Positions 1 through 10,300 of a stretch of 45,422 nt of DNA are shown here, in pieces. Every line of letters begins with the position of its first letter. Positions within the stretch are counted from its first letter, which is position 1. Location: the NCBI GenBank assembly GCA_025355585.1, contig JANXZJ010000125.1, forward strand, positions 1-45,422. Direction: 5' to 3'. The notes beneath the pieces were generated by a model. The model was not told where the DNA came from, ran no database searches, and was given only the letters and a program-made list of their open reading frames with translations. The stretch comes from Mariniphaga sp. (lineage in GTDB: Bacteria > Bacteroidota > Bacteroidia > Bacteroidales > Prolixibacteraceae). The translations under genes and the position numbers were made by a program.

Positions 1-1721
1 GTCGGTTCAGTAGACCATGTCTGCATACTTACTTTTACCGGCGTATTTACCTGAAGAACCAAAGTATGACCTTCTTTGCTTAAAGTGATGCTGTTTTTCC
101 CTAAAACAGGCGTTGCCGAAGTCATCATGGTCCAGCGAATCTTTGTAGGTTTATTTGGCGCAACCATTTCATCCCTGATCACAACAAATTTCTGATCCAC
201 AATGGCCACGCCGCGTTTTGCTTTTGTAAGCTGATTTTCGTAAACCGATGACAAATCGGAAATAGCATACATAAAATCGGGTTTATCAGAAAACTGATCG
301 ATTTTGGCATAACCTTTTACCTGCTGAAGCTGGTCATTAATGGTTAGTGTGTTATGGGACTTATTTACTAATCTGAAAATACTCCAGCGTTGCGCATCCT
401 GCGTGCGACCAAATACCTGAATGCCTTTCGATTCAAGCGATTCGTAGTCCTGCATCCCAAAATCAGACGCCCAGCGTGATCCATCAGCTTCCATTATGAA
501 GGAGCCGATATCCATATGGCCGTGATTGACAGATGCAGATCCAGCTTTGAAACCCAGGTATATACCATTCCGATCATTCCATGTAGTTCGCATCATACAA
601 ACAGGATTAGCTCCCTGTCCTTTCCAAAATTTTGCCTTTGGTTCAGTCACTTTATCGAGCGGAAGATCTTTCCCCCAGATCATCACAGCAGGAAGCAGCC
701 TGTCTCCGGTAAATTTGGAATAGTTGTCTTTCTGTAAATATGATTTCTCGACCCATAACTGCGACGGGTCGTTATTGCGTTGAGCGAGCCAAAACATTGC
801 AGGACTAAGGTTGCCGCCTGAACCACTATCACCCCAATTGTAGCACAAACCAGTAACTCCGGTCATATTCTGAAGAAACCCGGCAGTTTGCAGAAATCCC
901 GGCGCTTTATTTAATCCAAAATCAGAAGAAAATACCTTTTCAATAGCACTCAAAAACATCACATTAAACGAAGTTCCATAACCCCAATAACCATATCCTT
1001 CTGGATAAGCACCATCTGGTTTGTATTCGCCCATAGGCAGGGTGATGGATTCAATGGCGCGGTCGATCATGTTTTTCGAGAGTTCAGGAAAGTCTTCGGC
1101 AACGGCCAACGCGCCATAGGTCATGCCAGCATTGCAAACCTGATTCCAGTTATTAACGGCTTTTACCCAACTGTTATATTTCGAATCAAGCGAAGGATTA
1201 AGCCCTTTGCTAACAATTGCCTCACGGATTACTTTTCTTGAATCATCCGACAATTTCGGATAGAGCCAGTCATAACCAATCGAAACCGCCATCGTCATCT
1301 CAGCAACATCCAGAAAATGGGAAGGATTCCAGTCACTAAATTGGGAGATTGCCAGTAATTCCTTTTCGCAACGTGCAAAGTATTTATCCTGATTGGTTAA
1401 CCGCCATGCATACGAAAGGTAGAACACCCGACGTAAACCTTCACGTGATTTATCAAGCAGACGCCTTCCAATCTGGATTCGTTCAATAGGTGGCAATAAA
1501 AGGATACTATCACATTCTTTTAAAATAGCTTCATGCATCTTCTTCCAGATCGGGTCATTGGCAATCGATTGCGCAATCAAACCCTCTTCTCCTTTCAATA
1601 ACAGGATTCTCGGATGTTGTTTTTCAGTAATGGTCTGTAATGAAACGGATTGCTGTGCAAAGCTGATTCCTTCAATACAGGTAAAAAGCACAAATGTCAG
1701 TACACTTTTCAGGTAGTTCAT
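1..1721 (-). CDS. Heparinase II/III-family polysaccharide lyase, C-terminal end cut by window edge
   Basis: The frame is open from an ATG at 1721 to the left edge, giving 573 codons without the stop. It starts with a signal peptide (MNYLKSVLTFVLFT... ending near SFAQ), so the product is exported. The first part looks like the alpha/alpha-toroid of heparinase II/III lyases (motif NNWNQVCNAG), followed by CYNWGDSGSGG and then the signature NHGHMDIGSF around residues 399-408 at the start of the heparinase II/III beta-sandwich domain. Such enzymes cleave uronic-acid glycans by beta-elimination and release 4,5-unsaturated products, which the GH88 enzyme of this locus could process. It lies 83 bp downstream of the PL8 lyase and has its own -7 box. 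The family (PL12, PL15, PL21, PL33 or PL35) cannot be assigned by eye. I am sure of the superfamily, not of the substrate. Confidence 0.85.
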   Translation of the reverse strand, partial: MNYLKSVLTFVLFTCIEGISFAQQSVSLQTITEKQHPRILLLKGEEGLIAQSIANDPIWKKMHEAILKECDSILLLPPIERIQIGRRLLDKSREGLRRVFYLSYAWRLTNQDKYFARCEKELLAISQFSDWNPSHFLDVAEMTMAVSIGYDWLYPKLSDDSRKVIREAIVSKGLNPSLDSKYNSWVKAVNNWNQVCNAGMTYGALAVAEDFPELSKNMIDRAIESITLPMGEYKPDGAYPEGYGYWGYGTSFNVMFLSAIEKVFSSDFGLNKAPGFLQTAGFLQNMTGVTGLCYNWGDSGSGGNLSPAMFWLAQRNNDPSQLWVEKSYLQKDNYSKFTGDRLLPAVMIWGKDLPLDKVTEPKAKFWKGQGANPVCMMRTTWNDRNGIYLGFKAGSASVNHGHMDIGSFIMEADGSRWASDFGMQDYESLESKGIQVFGRTQDAQRWSIFRLVNKSHNTLTINDQLQQVKGYAKIDQFSDKPDFMYAISDLSSVYENQLTKAKRGVAIVDQKFVVIRDEMVAPNKPTKIRWTMMTSATPVLGKNSITLSKEGHTLVLQVNTPVKVSMQTWSTEP

Positions 1722-1748
1722 GAATATTTAGTTTAAATACATTTTTCT

Positions 1749-1756
1749 CAAAGTTA
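1749..1756 (-). promoter_or_regulatory. Bacteroidota -7 box upstream of the heparinase-like lyase
   Basis: Reads TAACTTTG on the minus strand, a perfect match to TAnnTTTG, 28 bp before the ATG. No good -33 TTTG was seen. It may be a secondary promoter inside the PUL. Confidence 0.4.
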
Positions 1757-1804
1757 AATTAAAACAGGTTGAAAAAACCTTTAATTGCGAGATTACCGGA
1801 AGTT

Positions 1805-3949
1805 TTACAACTTAACCGTCACACTTTTCCCGGCATAAACAGTTTGCGGTAAATCGATCGCTATTTCACTAATTCCCTTCTCCTTATTCCATGAAGAATT
1901 ATAATTATCACCTTTATTCCCGACCTTCGTATTTACAGTCAGGTGAATCCTGCCCAACTTCCGGGTCGGATCAGCAACAGAGATCTCGGTTACTATCTTA
2001 CCTTCAGTCTTAACCATCACAAGACCCGGACTATCAATACCAATCGTTAAATCATCTGAAATATGAATCTCTCCGGACTGATAAAAAACTACCTCACAGA
2101 TGTTTGAATCCAAGTGTTTTACAGCTTGCATTGCTGTAGTATTCGATAAGATTTCAATCTCCGGATGATTGGTGTATCCTGCCATTTCCAACTCGGTTGC
2201 TGAAGGAATGACAATATATTGGTAATTTGCATTTTGAGGATGAGGTCCATGATCAAGCCAAAGCTTAAACACCTCCTTTGATATCTCCTCCTTTGGCGAA
2301 TCTGCCTGGCGGTTAATCTTAAACCAGCTTCCTGTTTCAGACTGATTCGACAGATTTACCTTTTGAGGCTCCGAAAAAAGATAACCAATACCATCGTGCA
2401 AAATCCATTTAACGTCATTTAATTGTTGTGAACCCTGTTTTACAATCGATTTCTCATTTCCGTTCATCACAACCACATCACCTTTCAATAAACACTGGTT
2501 CAAGGTTGTAGCTACAGAAAGCTTTGAATCCGAATTAATTCCTGCGCCCAAACAAACATATTCCTTATCAAAAAAGAACCAGGCTTTCCTCGCTTCCAGC
2601 GGGTCGTGCGGACTTTTAAAATCAAAAGCCACTGCTCCGATTGTACCATTCGTAACTGCACCCACGAAATCAGTCAGCCCTTTCTTTTGAATTTCATCTT
2701 CCGAAGGAAGTGAAGGCTTCTGCACAACGGTGGTTCCGGGAATTTTTTGCCAGTCGTAAACAGTTGCAATATCGTAATATTCATCACCTGTCCTTGAAAT
2801 GTAATTGGTCCCATCACCCCGATGGTGGTTCATTAATCCTTCACCATTGTAAGGCTGTTCCATGTTGCAGTCGCGTGTTGAATACATCCGGACGGAAGTA
2901 AAAAAAGCCGGTTGCTGATATGTGAAATGTTCCGATTGCCAGAAAAAAGTGCTGTGAGACAACGTCGAAGCAGCCTCTCCCTTACGGATTTTCACTATTG
3001 CAGCCAATTCTTCTTTACGGTAATCTGTTGTGCTCAGCAATCTTTCAGGTGTTGCTGAACCAAAAGCTTTCTGCGACCCGGATCGGGTAATATCACGGTT
3101 CATGGCGCCTGTGTCCGGAAATTTGCCATAAACCATCATCTTACAAATTCCATCGAGATAATAATCAATTAAAAGCTGAAGCGATGGATCGGAGAATTTA
3201 TAGCTGGTGCCAGAAACATTGGCGGCCCATTCCGCAAAAGCGTCGGCATAGCCCAATCCATACGACAAGGTATTGTTAACGTGGTCTTCGCGGTGATGAA
3301 AACTGTAATCGTATTGCATACCACGGCCGGTGGCAAATTTTATTTCGCCTTCAATAACTTTGATGACTTCTTTAAATTGAGCCTCATCGCGATTAAAGAG
3401 CAATGTTTTAGCAAGAATTCCGGCAATTTTAATCCGGTCGCCGCTGGGACGGGCACCTGTAGCATTCAGGTTGGCACGTCCGACCATGGGCAGGGTTTTG
3501 GTGATTTGTTCTTTTGTCAGATCGTTATCCATGATTAGCAACATACTGATCAACAGATTGGGGGTTCCGATCTGGTTCCACCACCAGTTTTCACAGATAA
3601 AATCATTGACCAGCCAATAATCAAGAGCTGAATAGATTACTTTTTTAAGCTTCTTATCTCCCTTAAATTCCGAACCTTTCTTTTTGTAGGAACGGCTTAA
3701 TTCAACCAGGTTGTTCAGATGTTCGCTGTGCTGAAAACCTGTTTTCGAAACATCCTTATAATCAATTCCCGGCCAGGTCCCATCTTCACGGATGGTGCTC
3801 ATCAGCTGCCTGATATGGCTTTCATTGACCTGCGGTTTCATCGCCTCAACAATAAACCTTAGCCTGAGTATTTCCACATCATTGGCGCCAAAAGAGACTT
3901 TGCCAATTAAAAGAAAGAGTATCATTAAAATGAATGGGATGCGGTTCAT
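1805..3949 (-). CDS. Polysaccharide lyase family 8 (chondroitin AC / hyaluronate lyase type)
   Basis: A 714-residue protein with a signal peptide (cleavage near SFGA). Residues 120-130 carry ENWWWNQIGTP, the aromatic patch that binds substrate in PL8 lyases. DYSFHHRED...LSYG (about 214-231) aligns with the catalytic His/Tyr segment of chondroitin AC lyase, and TGAMNRDITR (about 280-289) with its Arg segment. NGEGLMNHHRGDGTNYI fits the conserved Glu/Asn loop of the central beta-sandwich. Length agrees with bacterial PL8 enzymes of about 700-750 residues. PL8 members act on hyaluronan, chondroitin or xanthan by beta-elimination; specificity cannot be read here. It lies 140 bp after the probable glycan-binding lipoprotein, separated by a hairpin and a -7 box. 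Family assignment is confident. Confidence 0.9.
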   Translation of the reverse strand: MNRIPFILMILFLLIGKVSFGANDVEILRLRFIVEAMKPQVNESHIRQLMSTIREDGTWPGIDYKDVSKTGFQHSEHLNNLVELSRSYKKKGSEFKGDKKLKKVIYSALDYWLVNDFICENWWWNQIGTPNLLISMLLIMDNDLTKEQITKTLPMVGRANLNATGARPSGDRIKIAGILAKTLLFNRDEAQFKEVIKVIEGEIKFATGRGMQYDYSFHHREDHVNNTLSYGLGYADAFAEWAANVSGTSYKFSDPSLQLLIDYYLDGICKMMVYGKFPDTGAMNRDITRSGSQKAFGSATPERLLSTTDYRKEELAAIVKIRKGEAASTLSHSTFFWQSEHFTYQQPAFFTSVRMYSTRDCNMEQPYNGEGLMNHHRGDGTNYISRTGDEYYDIATVYDWQKIPGTTVVQKPSLPSEDEIQKKGLTDFVGAVTNGTIGAVAFDFKSPHDPLEARKAWFFFDKEYVCLGAGINSDSKLSVATTLNQCLLKGDVVVMNGNEKSIVKQGSQQLNDVKWILHDGIGYLFSEPQKVNLSNQSETGSWFKINRQADSPKEEISKEVFKLWLDHGPHPQNANYQYIVIPSATELEMAGYTNHPEIEILSNTTAMQAVKHLDSNICEVVFYQSGEIHISDDLTIGIDSPGLVMVKTEGKIVTEISVADPTRKLGRIHLTVNTKVGNKGDNYNSSWNKEKGISEIAIDLPQTVYAGKSVTVKL

Positions 3950-3979
3950 CTTGTTAGTTTAAATGAGTTTAGTTTTCAG

Positions 3980-3987
3980 CAAAAGTA
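3980..3987 (-). promoter_or_regulatory. -7 box for a separate lyase transcript
   Basis: TACTTTTG on the minus strand, a perfect TAnnTTTG box 30 bp before the PL8 ATG and just after a hairpin at 4037-4074. No TTTG was seen at the -33 distance. Confidence 0.5.
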
Positions 3988-4036
3988 AAAAACGGGCATC
4001 AATACCCGCTGATGTGTGATGGATCAAATCAGATAA

Positions 4037-4074
4037 AGAGCCATTGATTACGGATTTCTCCCATCAACGGCTCT
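4037..4074 (-). terminator. Hairpin inside the PUL (terminator or attenuator)
   Basis: A 12-bp stem with one G-U pair (AGAGCCGTTGAT / ATCAATGGCTCT on the minus strand) and a 14-base loop sits 15 bp after the stop of the upstream lipoprotein gene. It is followed by only a short T-rich stretch, so it may be a partial terminator or an RNA-stability element. A smaller hairpin with CGGG/CCCG arms and five Ts lies at 3988-4008. Confidence 0.5.
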
Positions 4075-4089
4075 TACCCTTCTTTCTAA

Positions 4090-5073
4090 CTATTTAACTT
4101 GCAATCTCTTTATACTAACAGTCATTGTTTTTGCGGTATTGTCCACTTTATTTACATAGACGTAGGCTCTGTATTTACCATCTGCAGTTTCAACCCAGAC
4201 TCCGGCTTCTGCTTTGGTATTTATCGCATAGTTCGGTGCATCCTTCAGATCAATTACATCGAAGTCCACATCATCAATATAGATTCCGTATTGCAATCTT
4301 GCAAGGTTGAAATCCCTCAACGCCCATGCTTTACTCACTTTTGTGCTTTTGGTTACCCCAGCAGGCAGCGTTACGCCGGGAAGATATTCCGTATTCGCAG
4401 GAGAAACAAGTGAATGAAGGAAGGTGATACCCGTAATTGCCCTGTAAAGGTAAACAAGATCAATCTTATCAGCATTGGCAACAGCAGTGGCTGAATTGTA
4501 GACTGCCATATCAGCTATTGAAAGATAGCTGTTGTTATTGTCGCTAAGTACCAGATCCAGTTTCATATCCATTTTGGAAATCACATAGGGACCCATCTTA
4601 TACGAAACGGACTCTCCATCACTACTCTTTGCGGAGAAAGTAAACGTTATAGATTTTCCCCTTGCTTCTTCAGGAATGTAATAGAAATAGCGTAGGGTGG
4701 AAGCACAAGTGTCCTTTGAAAAAACGACTTCTGTTTTTGTGCCGGTCGTAACCGAAGGAGTACCAACTACGATACCAATATCGACCCCGCTGCCATTAGT
4801 GTAATAAGACTTATTCTCAAGATAAGTGCCAGCTGCACCGGCAATTGTAGCCTCAACCTGGGAAGAAACAAGTTTACCGGTTGCATTCGGCAATGCCATT
4901 GCATAGGTAAATTCGATGTTCATTCCAACAATATTTGGTCCCAGAGACCTTTTTATACAGTCATTATTCAATCCCGTTTGGGGAAGAGGGATGGCGTATT
5001 CTTTTTCCTTACATGAAGAGAAGAAAATGACCACCACCATTAAAAAGATTAAGCCGAAATATTTATTTTGCAT
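4090..5073 (-). CDS. Probable surface glycan-binding lipoprotein of the PUL
   Basis: A 327-residue protein with a lipoprotein signal peptide (VVVIFFSSC; Cys about residue 20). No catalytic motif was recognised. The body is predicted beta-rich, with TFTFSAKSSDGESVSYKMGPYVI resembling an Ig-like module, and the C-terminal half ends in KYRAYVYVNKV...TVSIKRLQVK. Position directly after susC, susD and a small lipoprotein gene is where surface glycan-binding proteins are normally encoded. It may belong to a Bacteroidota DUF such as DUF4466, but I could not confirm this. It starts 11 bp after the small lipoprotein stop, so the two are co-transcribed. Function is inferred from signal and position only. 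Confidence 0.7.
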   Translation of the reverse strand: MQNKYFGLIFLMVVVIFFSSCKEKEYAIPLPQTGLNNDCIKRSLGPNIVGMNIEFTYAMALPNATGKLVSSQVEATIAGAAGTYLENKSYYTNGSGVDIGIVVGTPSVTTGTKTEVVFSKDTCASTLRYFYYIPEEARGKSITFTFSAKSSDGESVSYKMGPYVISKMDMKLDLVLSDNNNSYLSIADMAVYNSATAVANADKIDLVYLYRAITGITFLHSLVSPANTEYLPGVTLPAGVTKSTKVSKAWALRDFNLARLQYGIYIDDVDFDVIDLKDAPNYAINTKAEAGVWVETADGKYRAYVYVNKVDNTAKTMTVSIKRLQVK

Positions 5074-5084
5074 CGTCTGAAGTT

Positions 5085-5492
5085 TTAAGGTTTCGGTTGA
5101 ACTGTAATATAAACCGTATAAGTCTTTTTCACCTGACGGTTACCGGAGATTACCGTGTACTTTTTGGGATTTGCCAAATCAGAAAAATCAACTTTACCTA
5201 CAATTTTTGGATCAAGTTTCGCATCAGTTACGAGACTAAACTGAGGATAAAGGTTTTTCAAATCTGTTCCATAAAAAACAATCGTATTGATTGTGAGGGC
5301 CGTTGTATCGATAACGGGCGCCTGTGTTCTCACTGTCTGAAAATCGGATCCCAACAATTCGAAATTACTAACATAACACTGAGCTCTACTAGTGATCAGC
5401 AATCCATCCTCATCGATCGGGAATTTATTGCACCTGACAAATACAAAGGCGACCAGCAGGATTGCGAATGAGGTGATAAAATATTTTTTCAT
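5085..5492 (-). CDS. Small Ig-like PUL protein, probable lipoprotein
   Basis: 135 residues from the ATG at 5492; another in-frame ATG at 5519 would place nine residues before the signal peptide, so I prefer 5492. The N terminus (MKKYFITSFAILLVAFVFVRC) is hydrophobic and ends in Cys, but Arg before the Cys is unusual for a lipobox, so lipidation is uncertain. The C-terminal part (KVDFSDLANPKKYTVISGNRQVKKTYTV) resembles the short DUF5018-like or Ig-like modules common in Bacteroidota PUL proteins. It lies 31 bp after susD and 11 bp before the next lipoprotein gene, within the same operon. It may help hold glycan at the SusCD complex; that is inference. Confidence 0.7.
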   Translation of the reverse strand: MKKYFITSFAILLVAFVFVRCNKFPIDEDGLLITSRAQCYVSNFELLGSDFQTVRTQAPVIDTTALTINTIVFYGTDLKNLYPQFSLVTDAKLDPKIVGKVDFSDLANPKKYTVISGNRQVKKTYTVYITVQPKP

Positions 5493-5523
5493 TTTATTGT
5501 ATTTTAATGATTTACACATAACA

Positions 5524-7368
5524 TTACAACCAGGGTTTATTCTGCGTCAAATTTGGATTACGATCACGTTCTCCCGGTGGAATTCTGAAAATATAACACT
5601 GCTGATAAGCAAGTTCTGAAGAATTCTGGAAGTAACGATCGCGGTTTGCACCATGTGTATCGATTCTCCAGACTCCGGCACCGTAAGGTGGATTCCAAAC
5701 CCTTTCAATCGCTCTCCATCTGCGCAGGTCGAAACTGCGTTGTCCTTCTCCAAGTAATTCAATGATACGTTCTTGTTCGATTGCTGCAAAAAATGTCGTT
5801 TTATCAGCTGTTTTTTCAGGTTTCAAAGCCGGAAGATTACCCCTGCGACGTATTTTATTCAGAAGATCGATCGCATCGGCCTGAGGACCAGCGATTGCAT
5901 TCGTTGCTTCGGCATACATCAGGAAAACATCTGCAAGACGCATCACCGGATAACTGTAGTCACCTTCACTTCTGCCAAGACCAGCATAGTTACGGAGGAA
6001 TTTCCGGAATACATATCCATAAACTGATGCATCAGTATTGTAACTTGTGTAACTCACTCCTCCAATAGTAACCGGCTGGTTCCATGTTTTATAAATAAAA
6101 GGGGTAAAGCCCGTTGATTTAAGTGATGTTAATCCGATACACATTTCGTAGTCCCACATAATCGATGATTTCATTCGGTAATCACGATTGGCATAACTCT
6201 CGGGATTCAATGTAGAATTGACTTTCGTTCTGGCACCGGTTGCTGTTGGAAGTGTAGGTACCATTTTGGGTGCAAAATCACCAGTAACTGTAGACTGATA
6301 ACGGTCAGCAATTTCGTAATAAGGGAATACCCAGCATTGTGAACCTTCATGTGTACGCCCGGCAAAATCACGCATTAATTCTTCACCCTGATTTGTACCT
6401 GTTCCGCCATGCGTAAAAGCCATAATCATCTCAGGGTCGCCATTGGCAACAGGCATGAAAAGGTAAAAATAGTTAGGCAAAATCTCCGCATTTCCCATCG
6501 TACCCCATGAACCAGGATCTCCATTGCGGAACAGCGTAAGACCATAATTTTGAATTACTGCTTTAAAGTCTGAAGCCGCAGCAACATAAGCTGCGTCACC
6601 TTCAGCTGCATTTGGAGTAAAGGTGTCTAATTCGGGCCAGCCATTTTTATTCCAGCATGCCCAGTAAAGTTGCAACTTACCGCGGAATGCCAAAGCCGCC
6701 GGTTTAGAGGCGCGTCCGTTTTGAGCCGCTTTTACAGGTAGTTTGTCAAAAGCATATGTGAAATCTGCCATGATTGAATCTTTTACCTGGGCAATCGGAA
6801 GTCTTGCCAAATCAGCCACTTCTGAATTGTCATAGATCACTTTGCTAAAATATGGAACATCGCCCCACATTGAAATCAGGCGAAAATAAACCATACCACG
6901 TAGTAAACGGGCTTCACCGATGATGGCTTCCAGATTGGCAACCGACGCCGGGGTTTTCGCATTCGGAAGCATCTTTTTCACATTCTCGATTACATAGTTG
7001 GTTCGGGATACGCCTCCATAAAGGTAGCGATACATTTTATCGAAGCTGGAGCCATAACCCGATGGGTTGTAATTTCCTCCGTTGTAAGCATCACCAAGCC
7101 GAAGATTACCGCTGGTTGTACTGGTTCCACGTGTCCTCATATACTCACCCTGACCATCGAAATAGTAATCACGGTCGAATAGCGGACGAATGGCAGAATA
7201 AGCACCCATCAGCGCAACTGTTGCATCACCTTCAGTTTTCCAGAACTCTGTCGCAGACATCTCGCCGGTTGGTGTCCGGTTTAGCAGATCCTTTGTGCAA
7301 GAGCTGATTATAATCGTCAATACTGCCAAGGCAGACAAGACCAATATTTTTGAATTTACTTTTTTCAT
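5524..7368 (-). CDS. susD: SusD/RagB-family glycan-binding outer-membrane lipoprotein
   Basis: 614 residues from the ATG at 7368. A longer frame starting at 7401 would overlap susC and bury the signal peptide, so it is rejected. The signal sequence MKKVNSKILVLSALAVLTII ends in a lipobox (ISSC). The family pattern follows: LLNRTPTGEMSATEFWKTEGDA near the N terminus, TPR-type helices around EARLLRGMVYFRLISMWGDVPYF, and the C-terminal LNKIRRRGNLPAL, ERIIELLGEGQRSFDLRRW and YIFRIPPGERDRNPNLTQN segments. SusD proteins form the lid of SusC and capture oligosaccharide at the cell surface. Only 10 bp separate it from the susC stop. Confidence 0.95.
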   Translation of the reverse strand: MKKVNSKILVLSALAVLTIIISSCTKDLLNRTPTGEMSATEFWKTEGDATVALMGAYSAIRPLFDRDYYFDGQGEYMRTRGTSTTSGNLRLGDAYNGGNYNPSGYGSSFDKMYRYLYGGVSRTNYVIENVKKMLPNAKTPASVANLEAIIGEARLLRGMVYFRLISMWGDVPYFSKVIYDNSEVADLARLPIAQVKDSIMADFTYAFDKLPVKAAQNGRASKPAALAFRGKLQLYWACWNKNGWPELDTFTPNAAEGDAAYVAAASDFKAVIQNYGLTLFRNGDPGSWGTMGNAEILPNYFYLFMPVANGDPEMIMAFTHGGTGTNQGEELMRDFAGRTHEGSQCWVFPYYEIADRYQSTVTGDFAPKMVPTLPTATGARTKVNSTLNPESYANRDYRMKSSIMWDYEMCIGLTSLKSTGFTPFIYKTWNQPVTIGGVSYTSYNTDASVYGYVFRKFLRNYAGLGRSEGDYSYPVMRLADVFLMYAEATNAIAGPQADAIDLLNKIRRRGNLPALKPEKTADKTTFFAAIEQERIIELLGEGQRSFDLRRWRAIERVWNPPYGAGVWRIDTHGANRDRYFQNSSELAYQQCYIFRIPPGERDRNPNLTQNKPWL

Positions 7369-7378
7369 GACTTTGCTG

Positions 7379-10300
7379 TTAGAAACCAAGATTAATACCA
7401 AGTGAGAATGATTTATTCAGCGGGTAGGCATCGCTTGCATTTGCAAGTTTCTCAGGATCGAGACCGCGGAATTTTGTAAAAGTTGCAAGATTCTCAGCTG
7501 ATCCGTAAACGCGAAGACTCTCAAGGCCAACTAATCGAAGCCATTGCTTTGGAAGATTGTACCCAAGTTGGATATTTTTCAGCCTCAGATAGCTCATATC
7601 ATCAAGCCAAAAAGATGTTTCAACACGATTGTTGCTACCATTCAAGCGTGGCCATTCACCGTCCCGGTTTTCAAGATTCCATGGTTGATTCCAGTGATCC
7701 CAGGTAGAAGCATAACGCTGAACGCCAAAGTTGGTATTGTTGTAATTATTGAGCCAGTAGTCTTTACGGCCTGTTGCACCCTGAAATAAGATTGAAAGAT
7801 CAAAACCTTTCCACGCTACATTTCCGCTAAATGCAAAATTGGTAGTCGGGCGATCGCGCTGAAGATTTGGATAGGCTTTCATATCGTTTGCATCTATTCG
7901 ACCATCACCATTGAGGTCTTTCCGGAGAATATCACCAGGAGACGCTCCCTGCGGGGTGGCATTATAAACATCCTGCCAGGTTTGAGCAATGCCGATATCT
8001 TCGTAGGTATAAACAAAATGATAAGGCATATTCAGAAAGGTATAACCCTTGCCCAAAAATTCATTCCATTTCTCAAGCGCTGTTGTATTGTAAGAAGCAT
8101 TTAAATTCAATCCATATGTAAACTGTCCTACTTCATCTCTCCAGGTAATATTTCCTTCGATACCACGGTTGCGAAGGTTTCCGATATTCTTCCGGGGTGC
8201 ATTATAAGCGCCCGATAATAAAAGTGACATATCGGAAGGCCGGTTCATCCCTGTCGTCAGACGATCGTAGTAATCGAGCTCTGTAGTCAGCCTGTTATTC
8301 AAAAAACCAAGGTCAAGACCAATATTCGCTACTTTTGTAGACTCCCATGAAAGATTAGGATTAACCATTTTACTGTTGACCAATCCTTTGGCAATTGCTC
8401 CGTCAATCATATAATGGTTTGCGCTTAATGTTTCAAGTTGCTCGGAACGTCCTACGCCACTATTGTTTCCCAGACCTCCGTATGAGGCACGCAATTTTCC
8501 GCTGCTCAGCCATTTGCTCGTATATGTTTTGATAAAGTTCTCTTCGGTAAAACGCCAGCCCAGCGCTACTGATGGGAAAAACCCAAACTGACTTCCGGGA
8601 AGGAATTTTGAAGAACCGTCGTAACGGAAATTCGCTTCAAAAAGGTATTTATCGTAGGCAGAATAGTTCAAACGACCAATGTACGATTGAAGCCCTTCAG
8701 TAGTAGAATTACCTGCTGAAGTTTGTGTAATTCCTGCCAATGCAGCATCAAGTTCATGAAGCGCTGGTGAATAACGGTCGCTGCGTCCGCCATTCTGATA
8801 TCGTTCATACCAAAACTCTTCGCTGTAAACAAACAGGGCTGTCAGGTTATGGTGTTGAGCAATCGTTTTATTATAGGTTAAACGACCGTTTAATTGCGTT
8901 TTATAACCTGTATTTGTAAAGTTGCTGATACCAGCATTATCGCCGACATAAGTTCTTGAACCAAATGCATTGGTTTGGAAATTGTAAGATCTGTTTGGAA
9001 TTGGTGCCGTATAACGAAATTGGTTGAAATAGCTAAGAGCATAATCAATGCGGCCTGTTAAACCTTTGATCGGTGTCCAGTCCCAATACATACTCGTATT
9101 TGCTTCCTGGCGATTCTGATAATTCAGGTTATTGACGTATTGCGTGTAAGGATTATAGGCCTGTGGATCTTCATTGTAAGCCATTACGCCGCCAAAGTAT
9201 CCTGTTGCCGGATCGTAAGGTACCATCCCTGCAATTGCATATTGTAAATCGAAACCTGCAGTATTGGTCGCATCGTCATCCGTAAAGCCATCCGCAAGTG
9301 CATAAGTGTATTTCGACCAGTTACCGTCAAATTTCACACCTACATTCATGTTTGGACGCAACTTATAATCGTAATTGAACCTGGCATTGTAGCGTTGAAA
9401 ATTGTTATTGATCTGTAAACCTTTTTCATCCATTATTCCAACGGAAATAAAGAAGTTCGATTTCTCATTACCACCCGATGCGGAAACGTTGTGGTTTTGA
9501 ACTGAACCATTGCGGGTCAGAATATTCCACCAGTCAGTATTCGGATATCTGAGTGGATCAATCATGCCAAGCGCCATCCACTGATCAACCGTACCATCTT
9601 TGAAGGTAGAGTTGGCTCTCAGTGAATTGACTGCAGCCAAACGTTGTTCAAGGGTAAGTGCCCTAGGATAGTCTGCCATAAATTCATACGATTTGGTAGG
9701 AACCTCAACAGCATAAGAACTTGTGACATTAATACTCGTCTTTTGCATCCCTTTCCCCGATTTGGTGGTAATCAGGATAACACCATTTGCTGCACGCGAA
9801 CCATATACTGCCGCGGAAGTAGCGTCTTTCAATATCGAAATACTCTCCACGTCGTTCATATTGACCCGGTTGATATCGACATCAGGCATTCCGTCGACGA
9901 CCACAAGAGGATTAGCATTGTTAACAGTTCCCATCCCACGAATGAGTAACGAGACAGCATTTTTACCTGCCATACCCGAATTCTGGCTCACGGAAAGACC
10001 AGGAACCAAACCCGATAATCCGGATGAAACGTTTGTAAGTGAGCGGCTTGTAATTTTATCGTCTATCTTAACTGATGCCACAGCACCGGTCAGATTGACC
10101 TTCTTCTGCGTACCAAATCCAACAACAACAACCTCCTCAACTCCAACAACATTGGCTTCCATAACCACAGATAATGTGGTATTCGTACCTAAAGTTATTT
10201 CCTGCGATGTTAGCCCAACGAAAGAAAAGACCAGCGTTTTGGCACCAGCAGACACAGAAAGCGAAAACTTCCCGTCAACATCTGTGACAGTTCCTATGTT

